DNA of 57,468 bases from Candidatus Edwardsiibacteriota bacterium (GCA_025453955.1 JALOPJ010000003.1:1-57468); one strand, 5' to 3'. Positions 41,194 to 50,121 are shown, counted from the stretch's first letter. The notes: generated from the letters alone by a model not told the origin. Program-made: numbers and translations.

Positions 41194-41871
41194 TCAGAGA
41201 ACCTTTACTCCCTTTCGCACGTTTACAACTTTTAGATCTTTGAGTGGACAGCCAGAACAGTCAGGTTTCGAGCGGCAGTGGTCCTTGGCCAGCCGGACGA
41301 TCAGCGCGTGGTATTCGTTGTACAACCGGGCGTGCTTCGGCAACCGCTCCGTGAAGAAGCGCTGCCAGTATTCGTATGCGTCATACTCGCCCAGGACGCC
41401 GTGCCGGGAGAAGACGCGCCTGGTGTAGGCGTCGATCACGAAGACCGGCCTCCCCAGGGCGTACAACAGGATCGAGTCAGCTGTCTCCGGGCCGATCCCC
41501 TTCAAGCCCAGCAACTCTTCACGCAGTCTTCTGACCGGGGCCGACCGCATCCGATCGACGTCGGCACCATGCCTCGAAACGTAGTAACGGCAGTACGACT
41601 TGAGATACTCGGCTTTCTGGTTGAAAAAGCCAGACGGTCTGACCAGTTTCGATAAACGCGACGTCGTTGCTACGTGAATGCGGTGAGGTTCGAATAGACC
41701 GGCGTCCTTGAGGTTCCGGATCGCCAGCTCGACGTTCTTCCAGTTGGTGTTCTGGGTCAGGATCGCGCCGGCCATCACCTCGAACGGCGTGTCCCCGGGC
41801 CACCAATGCTGCGGGCCGAACCGCTCGAGCAAGATGCGGTAAATTCCGGTCAAATCAGTAGTTGCCCGCAT
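41194..41871 (-). CDS. Endonuclease III-like HhH-GPD base-excision protein
   Basis: 225 residues. Helix-hairpin-helix and catalytic Asp in LLGLKGIGPETADSILLYAL followed by VIDAYTRRV, the usual Gly/Pro-rich loop and Asp of DNA glycosylases. A C-terminal Cys set HCRSKPDCSGCPL suggests the [4Fe-4S] cluster, though only three of the four usual Cys are obvious in this piece. This subfamily acts on damaged bases; specificity unknown. It has its own good promoter (41881-41909). Codon use is less biased than in the ABC genes on both sides, so it may be a later arrival. Confidence 0.88.
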   Translation of the reverse strand: MRATTDLTGIYRILLERFGPQHWWPGDTPFEVMAGAILTQNTNWKNVELAIRNLKDAGLFEPHRIHVATTSRLSKLVRPSGFFNQKAEYLKSYCRYYVSRHGADVDRMRSAPVRRLREELLGLKGIGPETADSILLYALGRPVFVIDAYTRRVFSRHGVLGEYDAYEYWQRFFTERLPKHARLYNEYHALIVRLAKDHCRSKPDCSGCPLKDLKVVNVRKGVKVL

Positions 41872-41880
41872 GGAATTGCG

Positions 41881-41909
41881 ATTTTAACACAGATACCTAT
41901 GGTAGTCAA
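41881..41909 (-). promoter_or_regulatory. Promoter of the endonuclease III-like gene
   Basis: TTGACT (41904-41909), 17 bases, TAAAAT (41881-41886) on the minus strand, only 10 bases before the ATG, giving a nearly leaderless transcript. Confidence 0.65.
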
Positions 41910-41943
41910 CGCTATAATGGCCGATTTTCGAGAAAACAGCAAA

Positions 41944-41969
41944 AAAACGAAAAACCCGCGATTGCGGGT
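41944..41969 (-). terminator. Terminator of the YbhGFSR-like operon
   Basis: ACCCGC / GCGGGT arms with loop GATT, followed by TTTTCGTTTTTTT on the minus strand. Lies past the last permease gene and the first intergenic repeat. Confidence 0.7.
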
Positions 41970-41983
41970 CCCCGAAGGTTCTC

Positions 41984-42107
41984 GTCATCCTGAGATCGCC
42001 CGGGTCCGGACAGGACGAAGGATCGCTCCGTTGCCTGGCTGATCAAAGGACGGCGAATACGGGATCATCACTCATTCAGCAAGGCATGAGGGCATGCTCG
42101 GGATGAC
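41984..42107. repeat. Dispersed inverted-terminal repeat, copy 1
   Basis: Begins GTCATCCTGAG and ends CTCGGGATGAC. Ends are inverted to each other; the interior is imperfectly shared with the copies at 46139, 51318 and 53958. Confidence 0.65.
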
Positions 42108-42126
42108 CATGCGCCCGATCATGTGG

Positions 42127-43251
42127 CTATTCCAGCTTCCGGCGGAACCGCAGCACGCTCAGCGTCAGCACGGCCGAGCCGAAGGCGAACAGCGCCAGGG
42201 CCTGCGGCCACAGCTCGGAAATCCCCACCCCCTTCAGGAACAGCCCGCGGATGATCACGAAGTAATAGCGCAGCGGCAGCACGTAGGTGGCCCACTGGAT
42301 CACCCGCGGCATGTTCTCGATCGGGAACACGAACCCGGTGAGGATGATCATCGGCATCATCACGAAGAAGATGGCCGTCATCATCGCCTGCTGCTGGTTG
42401 CGCGACACCGTGGAGATCAGCAGGCCCAGCCCCAGGGTGTTGAGGATGAACAGCAGCGACAGCCCGTAGAGCAGCGCCAGGCTGCCGGCCAGCGGCACCC
42501 GGAACCACAGGGTGGCCACCGCCACCACCAGCGTGATGTCCACCAGGCCGATCGCGGCGAACGGCGCCAGCTTGCCGACGATCAGCTGCCAGGGCCTGAT
42601 CGGCGTCACCAGCAGCTGGTCCATGGTGCCGGACTCGCGCTCCCGCACCACGCCCAGCGAGGTCAGCATCATGGTCATCACCATCAGCAGCATCCCCAGC
42701 ACGCCCGGCACCATGAAGTTCCTGCTCTTGAGCGAGGGGTTGTACCAGACGCGGGGCCGGGAGTCGATCCGCACCAGTAGTCCGGCCGGCCGGCCGGCCA
42801 GGACCCGCTGCTGACGCCGCATCAGCTCGCGGTTGACAATCTGGGTGGCGTAGGCCAGCCCGATGCCGGCCGAGTTGGCGTCGGCGCCGTCGGCGATCAC
42901 CTGCACCCGCGGCGGCCGGCCGGCCGCCAGGCCGGCGGCGAAGCCGCGCGGGATGACGATGCCGATGGCCGCAGTGCCGTTGTCGATCAGCGGGCCGATG
43001 GCCTCGGCCGACGCCGCCCGGCCGGCGTCGGCGAAGTAGCCGGCGTGGAAGAACGAGCCGGCGAACTCCCGGCTCTCCCGGGTGCGGTCCTGGTCGCAGA
43101 CCACGGTGGGGATGGTGCGGACGTCCAGCGAGGCGGCGTAGGCCAGGATCAGCAGCTGCAGCACCGGCGCGATGAACGACAGCGCCAGCATCTTGCGGTC
43201 GCGCCGGAACTGGATGAACTCTTTCTGGATGATGAACAGGACGGTGCGCAT
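42127..43251 (-). CDS. ABC-2 type permease, YbhR-like
   Basis: 374 residues: N-terminal helix, a large periplasmic domain, then five C-terminal helices. The domain before the helices holds RPRVWYNPSLKSRNFMVPG, and the cytoplasmic loop VRERESGTMDQLLVTPIRPW is the ABC-2 signature. Together with the permease at 44041-45180 and two ATPases it corresponds to E. coli YbhFSR. Last gene of its operon; a terminator follows at 41944-41969. Exports hydrophobic compounds in known relatives. Confidence 0.92.
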   Translation of the reverse strand: MRTVLFIIQKEFIQFRRDRKMLALSFIAPVLQLLILAYAASLDVRTIPTVVCDQDRTRESREFAGSFFHAGYFADAGRAASAEAIGPLIDNGTAAIGIVIPRGFAAGLAAGRPPRVQVIADGADANSAGIGLAYATQIVNRELMRRQQRVLAGRPAGLLVRIDSRPRVWYNPSLKSRNFMVPGVLGMLLMVMTMMLTSLGVVRERESGTMDQLLVTPIRPWQLIVGKLAPFAAIGLVDITLVVAVATLWFRVPLAGSLALLYGLSLLFILNTLGLGLLISTVSRNQQQAMMTAIFFVMMPMIILTGFVFPIENMPRVIQWATYVLPLRYYFVIIRGLFLKGVGISELWPQALALFAFGSAVLTLSVLRFRRKLE

Positions 43252-43265
43252 GACTCAATTTCAAT

Positions 43266-43355
43266 CAGGAAGCCATGAATGCATGAAAAAAGATGTCCAA
43301 GGTGGCAGCTAAGAATCCAGATATCTCGTGTCTATTCGATGTTCATGGTTTCCTG
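43266..43355. repeat. Inverted repeat beside the inserted methyltransferase gene
   Basis: CAGGAAGCCATGAA (43266-43279) and TTCATGGTTTCCTG (43342-43355) pair with one mismatch across 62 bases. It occupies the 132-base gap between the methyltransferase and permease genes. May form a hairpin or be a small mobile relic. Confidence 0.4.
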
Positions 43356-43383
43356 GCTTCATTATGGAAAGATCGTAACATCT

Positions 43384-44028
43384 TCATACTGATCCTGACC
43401 TCCGTCGACAGGCCAGTACCCAGGACAAGGTCGACAAACGTTCATACTCGATGGCATACCCCAGCCGTTCAAGCAGCGGGACATCATGAGAAAGGTCCAG
43501 GAATGACTCCTCGTTGAGCTCCTCGATCATGTCCTTGCGTCCCTCCGACTCGAACGTGCCCACTAGGTCTTCCCGCTGTTTTTCATCCTGGAACATGAAA
43601 TCACCGATCACGATCCGTCCTCCGGGACGCAGCACCCGGTCCATTTCCCGGTACGATCGCTCCTTTTCTTCCGGGCCGAGATGATGGAATGCGAAGCTGG
43701 AGACGACCCGGTCGAACGAGGCTTCCCGGAACGGTATTGCCTGGAAGCATCCGTACGAAAGCCGCAGCTGCAGGCCCTTGGACCTCGTCTTCTTCATCAT
43801 GCTGCCGGAGATATCGATGCCGTAATACGCGACGTCCACCTTGACCCGCTCAGGCAACAGGCCGGTCCCGACGCCGATGTCGAGCACCGACTGGCCCGGC
43901 GCGAGTTCGGCGCAGCCAATGACGCGGTCGAGGACCCCGAAGTAGTTTTCCCTGATATAGTCGCCCAGATGCCGCGCCACCCGCTCGTCGTAGTGCTCGG
44001 CCTGCGCGTCGTGACAACCGTGTCTCAT
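43384..44028 (-). CDS. Class I SAM-dependent methyltransferase placed inside the ABC operon
   Basis: 214 residues. SAM-binding VLDIGVGTGLLPERV (about 48), acidic end YGIDIS, and post-motif FAFHHLGPEEKERSY with VLRPGGRIVIGDF, a UbiE-like pattern. It lies between the two permease genes of the exporter, 12 bases after one stop and 132 before the next start, with lower GC than both. Either it modifies the exported compound or it is a chance insertion. An inverted repeat stands next to it. Substrate unknown. Confidence 0.85.
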   Translation of the reverse strand: MRHGCHDAQAEHYDERVARHLGDYIRENYFGVLDRVIGCAELAPGQSVLDIGVGTGLLPERVKVDVAYYGIDISGSMMKKTRSKGLQLRLSYGCFQAIPFREASFDRVVSSFAFHHLGPEEKERSYREMDRVLRPGGRIVIGDFMFQDEKQREDLVGTFESEGRKDMIEELNEESFLDLSHDVPLLERLGYAIEYERLSTLSWVLACRRRSGSV

Positions 44029-44040
44029 CCGGTCGCCCGC

Positions 44041-45180
44041 CTAGAGTTTCTTCATCCTGATCCGCACCGCCGCGGCGCCCAGCATCGCGGCCGCGAAGGC
44101 GCACAGCGCCAGCACCTGCGGCCAGAAGGCCTCCAGCCCCGCCCCCTTCAGGATGATGGCCCGGATGCAGACCAGGTAGTAGCGGCCCGGCACCAGGTAG
44201 GTGATCAGCTGCACCGGCAGCGGCATGTTGCGGATCGGGAAGACGAACCCCGACAGGATGTACGACGGCAGCATGGTGGCGATCACCGCGATCATGAAGG
44301 CCACCTGCTGGGTGTCGGCCAGGGTCGAGATCATGATGCCCATCCCCAGCGCGGCCAGGATGAACACCAGCGTCACGCCGTACAGCAGCAGCAGGCTGCC
44401 GGCCACCCGCACCTCGAACAGCCAGGCGCCCAGCAGCAGGATCATGGTGGTCGACAGCAGGGCGATCAGCACGTAGGGCGCGGTCTTGCCGACCACCAGC
44501 TCCAGCGGCGTCACCGGCGACACCGCCAGCTGCTCCATGGTGCCGCGCTCCTTCTCGCGCACGATCGACAGCGTGGTGGAGATCACCGCCACCACCATCA
44601 GGATGAAGCCGATCAGGCCCGGGATCAGGAACCTGGCGCTCTTGAGCTCGGGGTTGAACCAGACCCGCGGCCGGTAGTCCAGCGGCAGCGTGACGCGGGA
44701 GCCGCCGCGGCGCATGATCCGCTCGGCGGTCAGCCGCAGCGAGTACTGCTGCATCATGGCCTCCAGCGAGCCCAGCACCGAGGTGGCGGCGTTGGAGTTG
44801 GCGCCGTCGACGATGAACTGCACCGACGGCGACCGGCCCGCCGCCAGGCCGGCGCCGAAGCCCGGCGGGATCACCACCGCCAGCCGGGCCCGCTCGGTGC
44901 CCAGCAGCCGGTCGATCTCGCGCTGGTCGCGCAGCCAGTAGCGCAGGTCGAAGAACTCGGTGCGGCCGAACTGCTGCCACAGCTCGCGGCTGGCCGGCGT
45001 GCGGTCCAGGTCCAGCACGGCCACCGGCGTGTGCTTGACGTCGAAGTTCAGCGCGTAGCCGAACATCATCAGCATGAACACCGGCACGAACAGCAGGATG
45101 CCCATGGTGCGCGGGTCCCGCCGGATCTGGCGGAACTCCTTGCGGATGATCGGGACGATGTGTCCGGGCTCGTGCCGCAT
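44041..45180 (-). CDS. ABC-2 type permease, YbhS-like
   Basis: 379 residues with the same plan as the YbhR-like protein: helix 1 (GILLFVPVFMLMMFGYAL), periplasmic domain containing FIVDGANSNAA, RPRVWFNPELKSARFLIPG, and the loop VREKERGTMEQLAVSPVTPL, then five helices. Partner of the permease at 42127-43251. Starts 14 bases after ATPase 2. Confidence 0.92.
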   Translation of the reverse strand: MRHEPGHIVPIIRKEFRQIRRDPRTMGILLFVPVFMLMMFGYALNFDVKHTPVAVLDLDRTPASRELWQQFGRTEFFDLRYWLRDQREIDRLLGTERARLAVVIPPGFGAGLAAGRSPSVQFIVDGANSNAATSVLGSLEAMMQQYSLRLTAERIMRRGGSRVTLPLDYRPRVWFNPELKSARFLIPGLIGFILMVVAVISTTLSIVREKERGTMEQLAVSPVTPLELVVGKTAPYVLIALLSTTMILLLGAWLFEVRVAGSLLLLYGVTLVFILAALGMGIMISTLADTQQVAFMIAVIATMLPSYILSGFVFPIRNMPLPVQLITYLVPGRYYLVCIRAIILKGAGLEAFWPQVLALCAFAAAMLGAAAVRIRMKKL

Positions 45181-45194
45181 TGTCCGCTCGCGAG

Positions 45195-46130
45195 CTATGT
45201 TTGCTGCTCGATCACCTGGATGAACACGTCCTCCAGGGTCGGGGTCACCCGGCCGATGCGGGCGGCGGGGATGCCGCGCTCCGCCAGCGTCCGCCGCACC
45301 AGCCGCTCCCCCTCCACCGCGTCGTCCACGCTGACGTGGAGGCTGGTGCCGAAGATCGACGTCTCCTTCGCCCAGTCCTGGCCCTGGATGGCGTCCAGCG
45401 CGGCGATGGCGTCGGGGCTCTCGACCTCCAGGATCGGGTTCCTGATGTGCTCGGCCTTGAGGCTGCCCGGGCTGCCGCCGGCCACGATCCTGCCGGCGTG
45501 CATCAGCATGATGGTGTGGCAGTACTCGGCCTCGTCCAGGTAGTGGGTGGTGACGAACACCGTGGTGCCGCCGGCCGACAGGTCGCCGATCAGGTCCCAG
45601 AACCTGCGGCGCGACACCGGGTCCACCCCGCCGGTGGGCTCGTCCAGGAACACGATGCCCGGCCGGTGCAGCACGGCGCAGCCCAGCGCCAGCCGCTGCC
45701 GCATGCCTCCCGCCAGCTCGCGGGCCAGCGACCGCTCGCGGCCCTGCAGGCCGGCCATGGCGACGGCCCACTCGCGGCGCTCGCGCAGCACGCTGTCGGA
45801 CAGGCCGTAGACCCCGCCGAAGAAGGTCAGGTTCTCGGCCACCGACAGGTCCTCGTACAGCGAGAACCGCTGCGACATGTAGCCGATGGCGCGTTTCACC
45901 CTGTCGGATTCGCGGTTGATGTCGTGCCCGCCCACCGTGGCCGTGCCCGAGGTCGACTGCAGCAAGCCGCACAGCATCTTGATGGTGGTGGTCTTGCCGG
46001 CGCCGTTGGCGCCCAGGAACCCGAAGATCTCGCCGGCCCGGACGCTGAACGAAACGTCGTCCACCGCGGTGAAGCCGCCGAAGCGCTTGGCCAGGTTGTG
46101 AACCTGGATGGAATGCTCGCTTAGCTTCAT
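45195..46130 (-). CDS. ABC exporter ATPase 2 (YbhF C-terminal-half-like)
   Basis: 311 residues. Walker A GFLGANGAGKTTTIKML (about 37), QRFSLYEDL Q loop, signature LAGGMRQRLALG, Walker B GIVFLDEPTGGVDP and H loop TTHYLDEAE. The C-terminal 80 residues form the usual regulatory domain ending TPTLEDVFIQVIEQQT. In E. coli the two halves are fused in YbhF; here they are separate genes with tolC between them. Between it and tolC lies one of the dispersed repeats. Confidence 0.95.
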   Translation of the reverse strand: MKLSEHSIQVHNLAKRFGGFTAVDDVSFSVRAGEIFGFLGANGAGKTTTIKMLCGLLQSTSGTATVGGHDINRESDRVKRAIGYMSQRFSLYEDLSVAENLTFFGGVYGLSDSVLRERREWAVAMAGLQGRERSLARELAGGMRQRLALGCAVLHRPGIVFLDEPTGGVDPVSRRRFWDLIGDLSAGGTTVFVTTHYLDEAEYCHTIMLMHAGRIVAGGSPGSLKAEHIRNPILEVESPDAIAALDAIQGQDWAKETSIFGTSLHVSVDDAVEGERLVRRTLAERGIPAARIGRVTPTLEDVFIQVIEQQT

Positions 46131-46138
46131 GCAGTCCC

Positions 46139-46248
46139 GTCACCCTGAGATAGCATCGTGCCTGGTGGATTGAAGGGTGATCGTTGGCCGATCGGCGATG
46201 TTGCGTTCATCCCTCATCCGGCAAGGCGTGGTGCGATCTCGGGATGAC
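46139..46248. repeat. Dispersed inverted-terminal repeat, copy 2
   Basis: Begins GTCACCCTGAG and ends CTCGGGATGAC. It fills the whole gap between ATPase 2 and the TolC-like gene, interrupting the operon. Confidence 0.65.
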
Positions 46249-46258
46249 ATCTGTGCGT

Positions 46259-47584
46259 TCACTCCCCCACCGCCTTGGCCAGCCGCGCTGCGGCGATCTG
46301 GCGCTCCACCAGCGCCCGGGTGTGGTTGAGCCGGGCCTGCAGCAGCAGGTTTTCCGCGTCCAGCAGGTCGCTGTTGGTGGCCAGGCCGTTCCTGAACCGC
46401 TGGTCGCTGGTGCGGAAGTTCTCCCGCGCCTGGTCCACGCCGTCGGCCGTGACCGCGATCTTCTCGCGGCATTTTCCCAGGTCCAGCCAGGCGACCCGGA
46501 CCTCGGCCATCACCCCGTCGCGGGCCTGGGCCAGCGCGTCCTCGGCCTGCGCCAACTGGGCCCTGGCCTGCCGCACCTGGTGCCGGGTGGCGCCCCAGTT
46601 CCAGACGTCAAGCGACAGCGCCACGCCAACGTCCCAGGTGCCGTCGAACCGGTCCCGGGCCGGGAAGATCCGCTGGTTGGGCCGGGCGTAGGCGTAGTTG
46701 GCGGTGCCGAACACCTGCGGGTACCAGCCGGCCCGGGCCATGCCGACCGTGGCGCCTCCGGCCGCCACCCGGTCCTGCAGCGCCCGCAGCTCGGGCCGCG
46801 AGGCGGTGGCCCGCTCCAGCAGCGGGCCGAGCTCCGGGTCCCCGGCCTGGCTGGTGTCCGGTTCCGATGCCAGCGCCACCGATGCGTCCAGCGGCCTGCC
46901 GCAGATGTTGTTGAGGCCGATCTCCGCCACCCGGGCGGCGTTGGCCGCGTCGATCCGCAACAGCCGGGCAATGGAAAGCTGCAGCCGCACTTTGAGCCGT
47001 TCGTTGTCGGTGGCCATGCCCTGCGCCACCAGGTTGTCCATGTCGCGGAGGTGAGACTCCACCTGCCGCACGTTGTCCCCGACCACGCGCTCGACCTGGC
47101 GGGCCTGGTACAGCGACCAGTACGCGGTGCGTACGGCCAGCGCCAGCTCGCCTTGCTCGGCCAGCAGTTCCTGCCGCGCGGCGGCGGCTCCGGACCGCCG
47201 TGCCGCATGCTGCGAGGTCAGGCGGTTGCCCAGGAACAGCGGCTGCTGCAGCGTCAGCTTCGACTGGTAGCTGTTGAGCACGGCCTCGGACAGGGTCATC
47301 GACAGCGGCCGCTGGTACGACGGGATGGTAATGCTGAAGTCCGGCACATTGGACAACCGGGAATAGCCGGCCGTCGCTTTGAGTGTCGGCAGCAGGGCCG
47401 AGAACGACTCATCCTGTCTGGCCTCGGCCTGAGCGACCCGCATCTGGGCTGAGTGCAGTTTCCTGTTGTTCTGCAGCCCCAGCCGTACGAAGTCATCGAC
47501 CGATAGCGGATCGACCGGTTGTAATTGAGCAACAGCAGCATTGCCAATGCCCAACAACGCAATTAGTACGATGCTCTTATGCAT
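46259..47584 (-). CDS. TolC-family outer-membrane efflux protein
   Basis: 441 residues. Signal peptide cut after AAVA, then the repeated TolC architecture: NNRKLHSAQMRVAQAEARQD at the start and the second half near 240-440 with long coiled-coil helices (ARAQLAQAEDALAQARDGVM) and GLATNSDLLDAENLLLQARL. Forms the outer-membrane and periplasmic tunnel for the exporter. Its location between the two ATPase genes supports a dedicated rather than shared channel. Confidence 0.94.
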   Translation of the reverse strand: MHKSIVLIALLGIGNAAVAQLQPVDPLSVDDFVRLGLQNNRKLHSAQMRVAQAEARQDESFSALLPTLKATAGYSRLSNVPDFSITIPSYQRPLSMTLSEAVLNSYQSKLTLQQPLFLGNRLTSQHAARRSGAAAARQELLAEQGELALAVRTAYWSLYQARQVERVVGDNVRQVESHLRDMDNLVAQGMATDNERLKVRLQLSIARLLRIDAANAARVAEIGLNNICGRPLDASVALASEPDTSQAGDPELGPLLERATASRPELRALQDRVAAGGATVGMARAGWYPQVFGTANYAYARPNQRIFPARDRFDGTWDVGVALSLDVWNWGATRHQVRQARAQLAQAEDALAQARDGVMAEVRVAWLDLGKCREKIAVTADGVDQARENFRTSDQRFRNGLATNSDLLDAENLLLQARLNHTRALVERQIAAARLAKAVGE

Positions 47585-47597
47585 ATAACACCCGAAT

Positions 47598-48539
47598 TTA
47601 AAGCGTCACTTGATCGCCCTGTTTTCTTTGCTCCATCAGGCTGATGAACACGTTTTCCAGCGAGGGCGAGATCTCCCGCCAGATCTCGCAGGCTACGCCA
47701 CGGCCCTCGATCGTTTTCCGGACCTTGGGCCAGTCGCGCGGAGCATCGTCCACGATGATGTTGAGCCGGTCGCCGAAGGTCTGCACCTCCCTGATCAGCG
47801 GATCGGCGGCAAGTTCCCGGGCGGCCACCCGGGCGTCGGCGCAGACCAGCTCGATCACGCCTCCCCGCATCCGTGACTTGATTGCGGCGGGCGCGTCGCA
47901 GGCCAGCAGCCGGCCCTTGTCCATCAAGCCGACCACCGAGCAGCGCTCGGCCTCGTCCATGTACGGGGTGGTCAGCACGATGGTCAGGCCGGTGCGCAGC
48001 AGGCCGGACAGGATCCGCCAGAAGTCGCGCCGCGACACCGGGTCGACGCCGGTGGTGGGCTCGTCCAGGAACACGATGCGCGGCGTGTGGACCAGGGTGC
48101 AGGCCAGCGCCAGCTTCTGCTTCATGCCGCCGGAGAGCCGGTCGGCCAGCCGACTGCGGAAGGCGGCCAGACGCGTGAACGCCAGCAGCTCCTCGCGCCG
48201 CTTCCGGCAGTCCCGCACGCCGTGGATCTCGGCGAAGAACTCGATGTTCTCGTCGACCGTCAGGTCGCTGTACAGCGAGAACTTCTGCGACAGGTAACCC
48301 ACCAGCGGCTTGATGCGCGGCATTCCGGTCGCGATGTCCTGGCCGCAGACGCGCGCGGAACCGCCGTCCGGCGCCAGGATGCCGCACAGCGTGCGGATCA
48401 GGGTGGTCTTGCCGGCCCCGTCCGGCCCCACCAGCGCCAGCATCCGGCCGGCCGGCAGCGACAGCGACAGCCCGTCGACCGCGGCCAGGCCGCCGTAGCG
48501 CTTGGTGAGGTTCTCGATCTCGAGGATCGCGTCCGGCAT
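47598..48539 (-). CDS. ABC exporter ATPase 1 (YbhF N-terminal-half-like)
   Basis: 313 residues. Walker A ALVGPDGAGKTTLIRTL (about 35), QKFSLYSDL Q loop, signature LSGGMKQKLALA, Walker B RIVFLDEPTTGVDP and an altered H loop TTPYMDEAE in which the usual His is Pro. The missing H-loop His implies a weak or degenerate nucleotide site paired with ATPase 2, which keeps its His. Follows the fusion-protein gene by 19 bases. Confidence 0.94.
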   Translation of the reverse strand: MPDAILEIENLTKRYGGLAAVDGLSLSLPAGRMLALVGPDGAGKTTLIRTLCGILAPDGGSARVCGQDIATGMPRIKPLVGYLSQKFSLYSDLTVDENIEFFAEIHGVRDCRKRREELLAFTRLAAFRSRLADRLSGGMKQKLALACTLVHTPRIVFLDEPTTGVDPVSRRDFWRILSGLLRTGLTIVLTTPYMDEAERCSVVGLMDKGRLLACDAPAAIKSRMRGGVIELVCADARVAARELAADPLIREVQTFGDRLNIIVDDAPRDWPKVRKTIEGRGVACEIWREISPSLENVFISLMEQRKQGDQVTL

Positions 48540-48558
48540 GGCCCTGCGTCCGGAGGCG

Positions 48559-49362
48559 CTACGGCCGGATCACGGCGTCGGCCGGCAGGCCGGGCTTGAG
48601 CTCCCGGCCCGGGTTGTCGATGGCGATCTTGATCCCGAACACCTGCTTCACCCGGTCCTCGCGGGTCTGGACGTTCTTGGGCGTGAACTCGGCCTGGGGC
48701 GAGATCCGGACCACCGACCCGCTGAAGGCCCGGTCGGGAAAGGCGTCGACGCTGACCGCGGCCTGCTGGCCCAGCCTGACCCGGGCCAGCTCCAGCGCGG
48801 TGACGTAGATCACCAGCTCCACCCGGTCCAGCCGGGTGACCGTGGCCAGCGTGGCGCCGGGTCCCACGGTCTCGCCGGGCTCGAAGGCGCGGGTGGTGAC
48901 GGTGCCGGCGGCGGGCGAGGCCACGCGGCAGTCGGCGATCTGCTTGCGCACCAGGTCGGCCGCGGCCCGGGCCTGGTCGCAGCGGGCCTGGGACGCCCGC
49001 AGCCGGGCCAGGGCGTCGTCGCGCTGCTTGGCGGTGGCGCTGCCCGAGGCGAACAGCGTCTCTGACCGGCGGCTGTCGGCGCGGTCGTTGTCCAGCTGGG
49101 CCCGCGCCAGATCCACGCCGGCATCGGCCTGCCGCAGCTGCAGGTCCAGCGTGGCGTGGTCGATCTCGGCCAGCGGGTCGCCGGCGCGGACCTCGCTGCC
49201 CTCGTCCACCGCGTAGCGCAGGATCTGGCCGCCGGTCCTGGCCGCCACGTCGACCGAGACCGCCTCGATGGTGCCCGAGGCCCGGATCGCGCCGTTGTCG
49301 CGGCCGCCGCAGGAGGCCAGGGCCAGTCCCAGCAGCGCGATGATGGGTGCATGCCTACGCAT
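48559..49362 (-). CDS. Periplasmic adaptor lipoprotein (HlyD/YbhG-like)
   Basis: 267 residues. Lipobox GLALASC near residue 18, then lipoyl half (DVAARTGGQILRYAVDEGSEV), coiled-coil hairpin (about 80-145), second lipoyl half (VASPAAGTVTTRAFEPGETV) and a beta barrel. Short for the family, as in YbhG. The start overlaps tetR by 8 bases with AAGGAG upstream. Connects the ABC permeases to the TolC-like channel. Confidence 0.93.
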   Translation of the reverse strand: MRRHAPIIALLGLALASCGGRDNGAIRASGTIEAVSVDVAARTGGQILRYAVDEGSEVRAGDPLAEIDHATLDLQLRQADAGVDLARAQLDNDRADSRRSETLFASGSATAKQRDDALARLRASQARCDQARAAADLVRKQIADCRVASPAAGTVTTRAFEPGETVGPGATLATVTRLDRVELVIYVTALELARVRLGQQAAVSVDAFPDRAFSGSVVRISPQAEFTPKNVQTREDRVKQVFGIKIAIDNPGRELKPGLPADAVIRP

Positions 49363-50002
49363 GATCGAACTCCTTTCGCAGCTTCGTCAGTTTGCGGAAA
49401 TGGACGATCTTGGCCCGCTCGGTGAGGATGCCGACGAACATGGTCTTGCCCACGGCCTGGAACAGCCGGGAGGGCGTGGCGTGCGGCAGCGTCGCCAGCA
49501 CCCGGGGGTTGACCACGCCCTGGATGGTGGCGGCGTAGATCACGGTCAACAGCTCGGGATCGACGTCGCCGCGGATGGCGCCTGCGGCCTGTCCCCGGCG
49601 CACCAGCCGGCCGAAATTGGCCATCACCTTGCGGTGGCGGAACCGCTCCACCTCCCGCCACAGCTCGGGCGCGTGCTTCCGCAGGTCGTCGGCGAACTGC
49701 GAGCCGATCCGGGCGACGCGCGCGCTCATCAGCCGCATCAGCCCGATCAGCTGGTCGATGAAGTCGCGGCGATCGTCCCCCACGATGGCCTCGACCTCGG
49801 CCGCCACGTCGTTGATCATGCCCCGCACCACCGCCTGCAGCAGCCGGTCCTTGCCGGCGAAGTGCTGGTAGAGGGTCTTCTTGCTGATGCCCAGCTCGGC
49901 GGCGATCTCGTCGACGGTGACCTTGGCGAAGCCGCGGCTGAAGAAGATGCCGCCGGCCACCTCGATGATGCGCTGGCGGACCTGGGATCGTGCGGTGTCC
50001 AT
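49355..50002 (-). CDS. TetR/AcrR-family repressor (CecR-like)
   Basis: 215 residues. N-terminal helix-turn-helix VTVDEIAAELGISKKTLYQH (about 28-47) in a TetR domain, then a ligand-binding helical domain. E. coli places the related CecR beside ybhGFSR, and the same order is found here. A GAAACT-N14-AGTTTC dyad in its promoter is the likely operator, so it should control itself and the exporter genes behind it. The ribosome site before the ATG is weak. Confidence 0.93.
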   Translation of the reverse strand: MDTARSQVRQRIIEVAGGIFFSRGFAKVTVDEIAAELGISKKTLYQHFAGKDRLLQAVVRGMINDVAAEVEAIVGDDRRDFIDQLIGLMRLMSARVARIGSQFADDLRKHAPELWREVERFRHRKVMANFGRLVRRGQAAGAIRGDVDPELLTVIYAATIQGVVNPRVLATLPHATPSRLFQAVGKTMFVGILTERAKIVHFRKLTKLRKEFDHA

Positions 50003-50011
50003 GGTACGTTA

Positions 50012-50037
50012 GAAACTGTTTTCGTTTTATTAGTTTC
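50012..50037. promoter_or_regulatory. Candidate TetR operator
   Basis: Dyad GAAACT (50012-50017) / AGTTTC (50032-50037), covering the predicted transcription start near 50034. Confidence 0.5.
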
Positions 50038-50040
50038 CGA

Positions 50041-50069
50041 AATATACCACGGAGGCGTCCGGTTGTCAA
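50041..50069 (-). promoter_or_regulatory. Promoter of the tetR-exporter operon
   Basis: TTGACA (50064-50069), 17 bases, TATATT (50041-50046) on the minus strand, next to the dyad. Confidence 0.75.
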
Positions 50070-50083
50070 GGGCAAAACGCAAC

Positions 50084-50104
50084 AAAAAAACCGCCCTGCG
50101 GCGG
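50084..50104 (-). terminator. Terminator of the HemK-like methyltransferase gene
   Basis: CCGCC / GGCGG arms with loop CTGC, followed by seven T on the minus strand (50084-50090). Confidence 0.8.
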
Positions 50105-50121
50105 CCGTGAGGCTGGATCGC

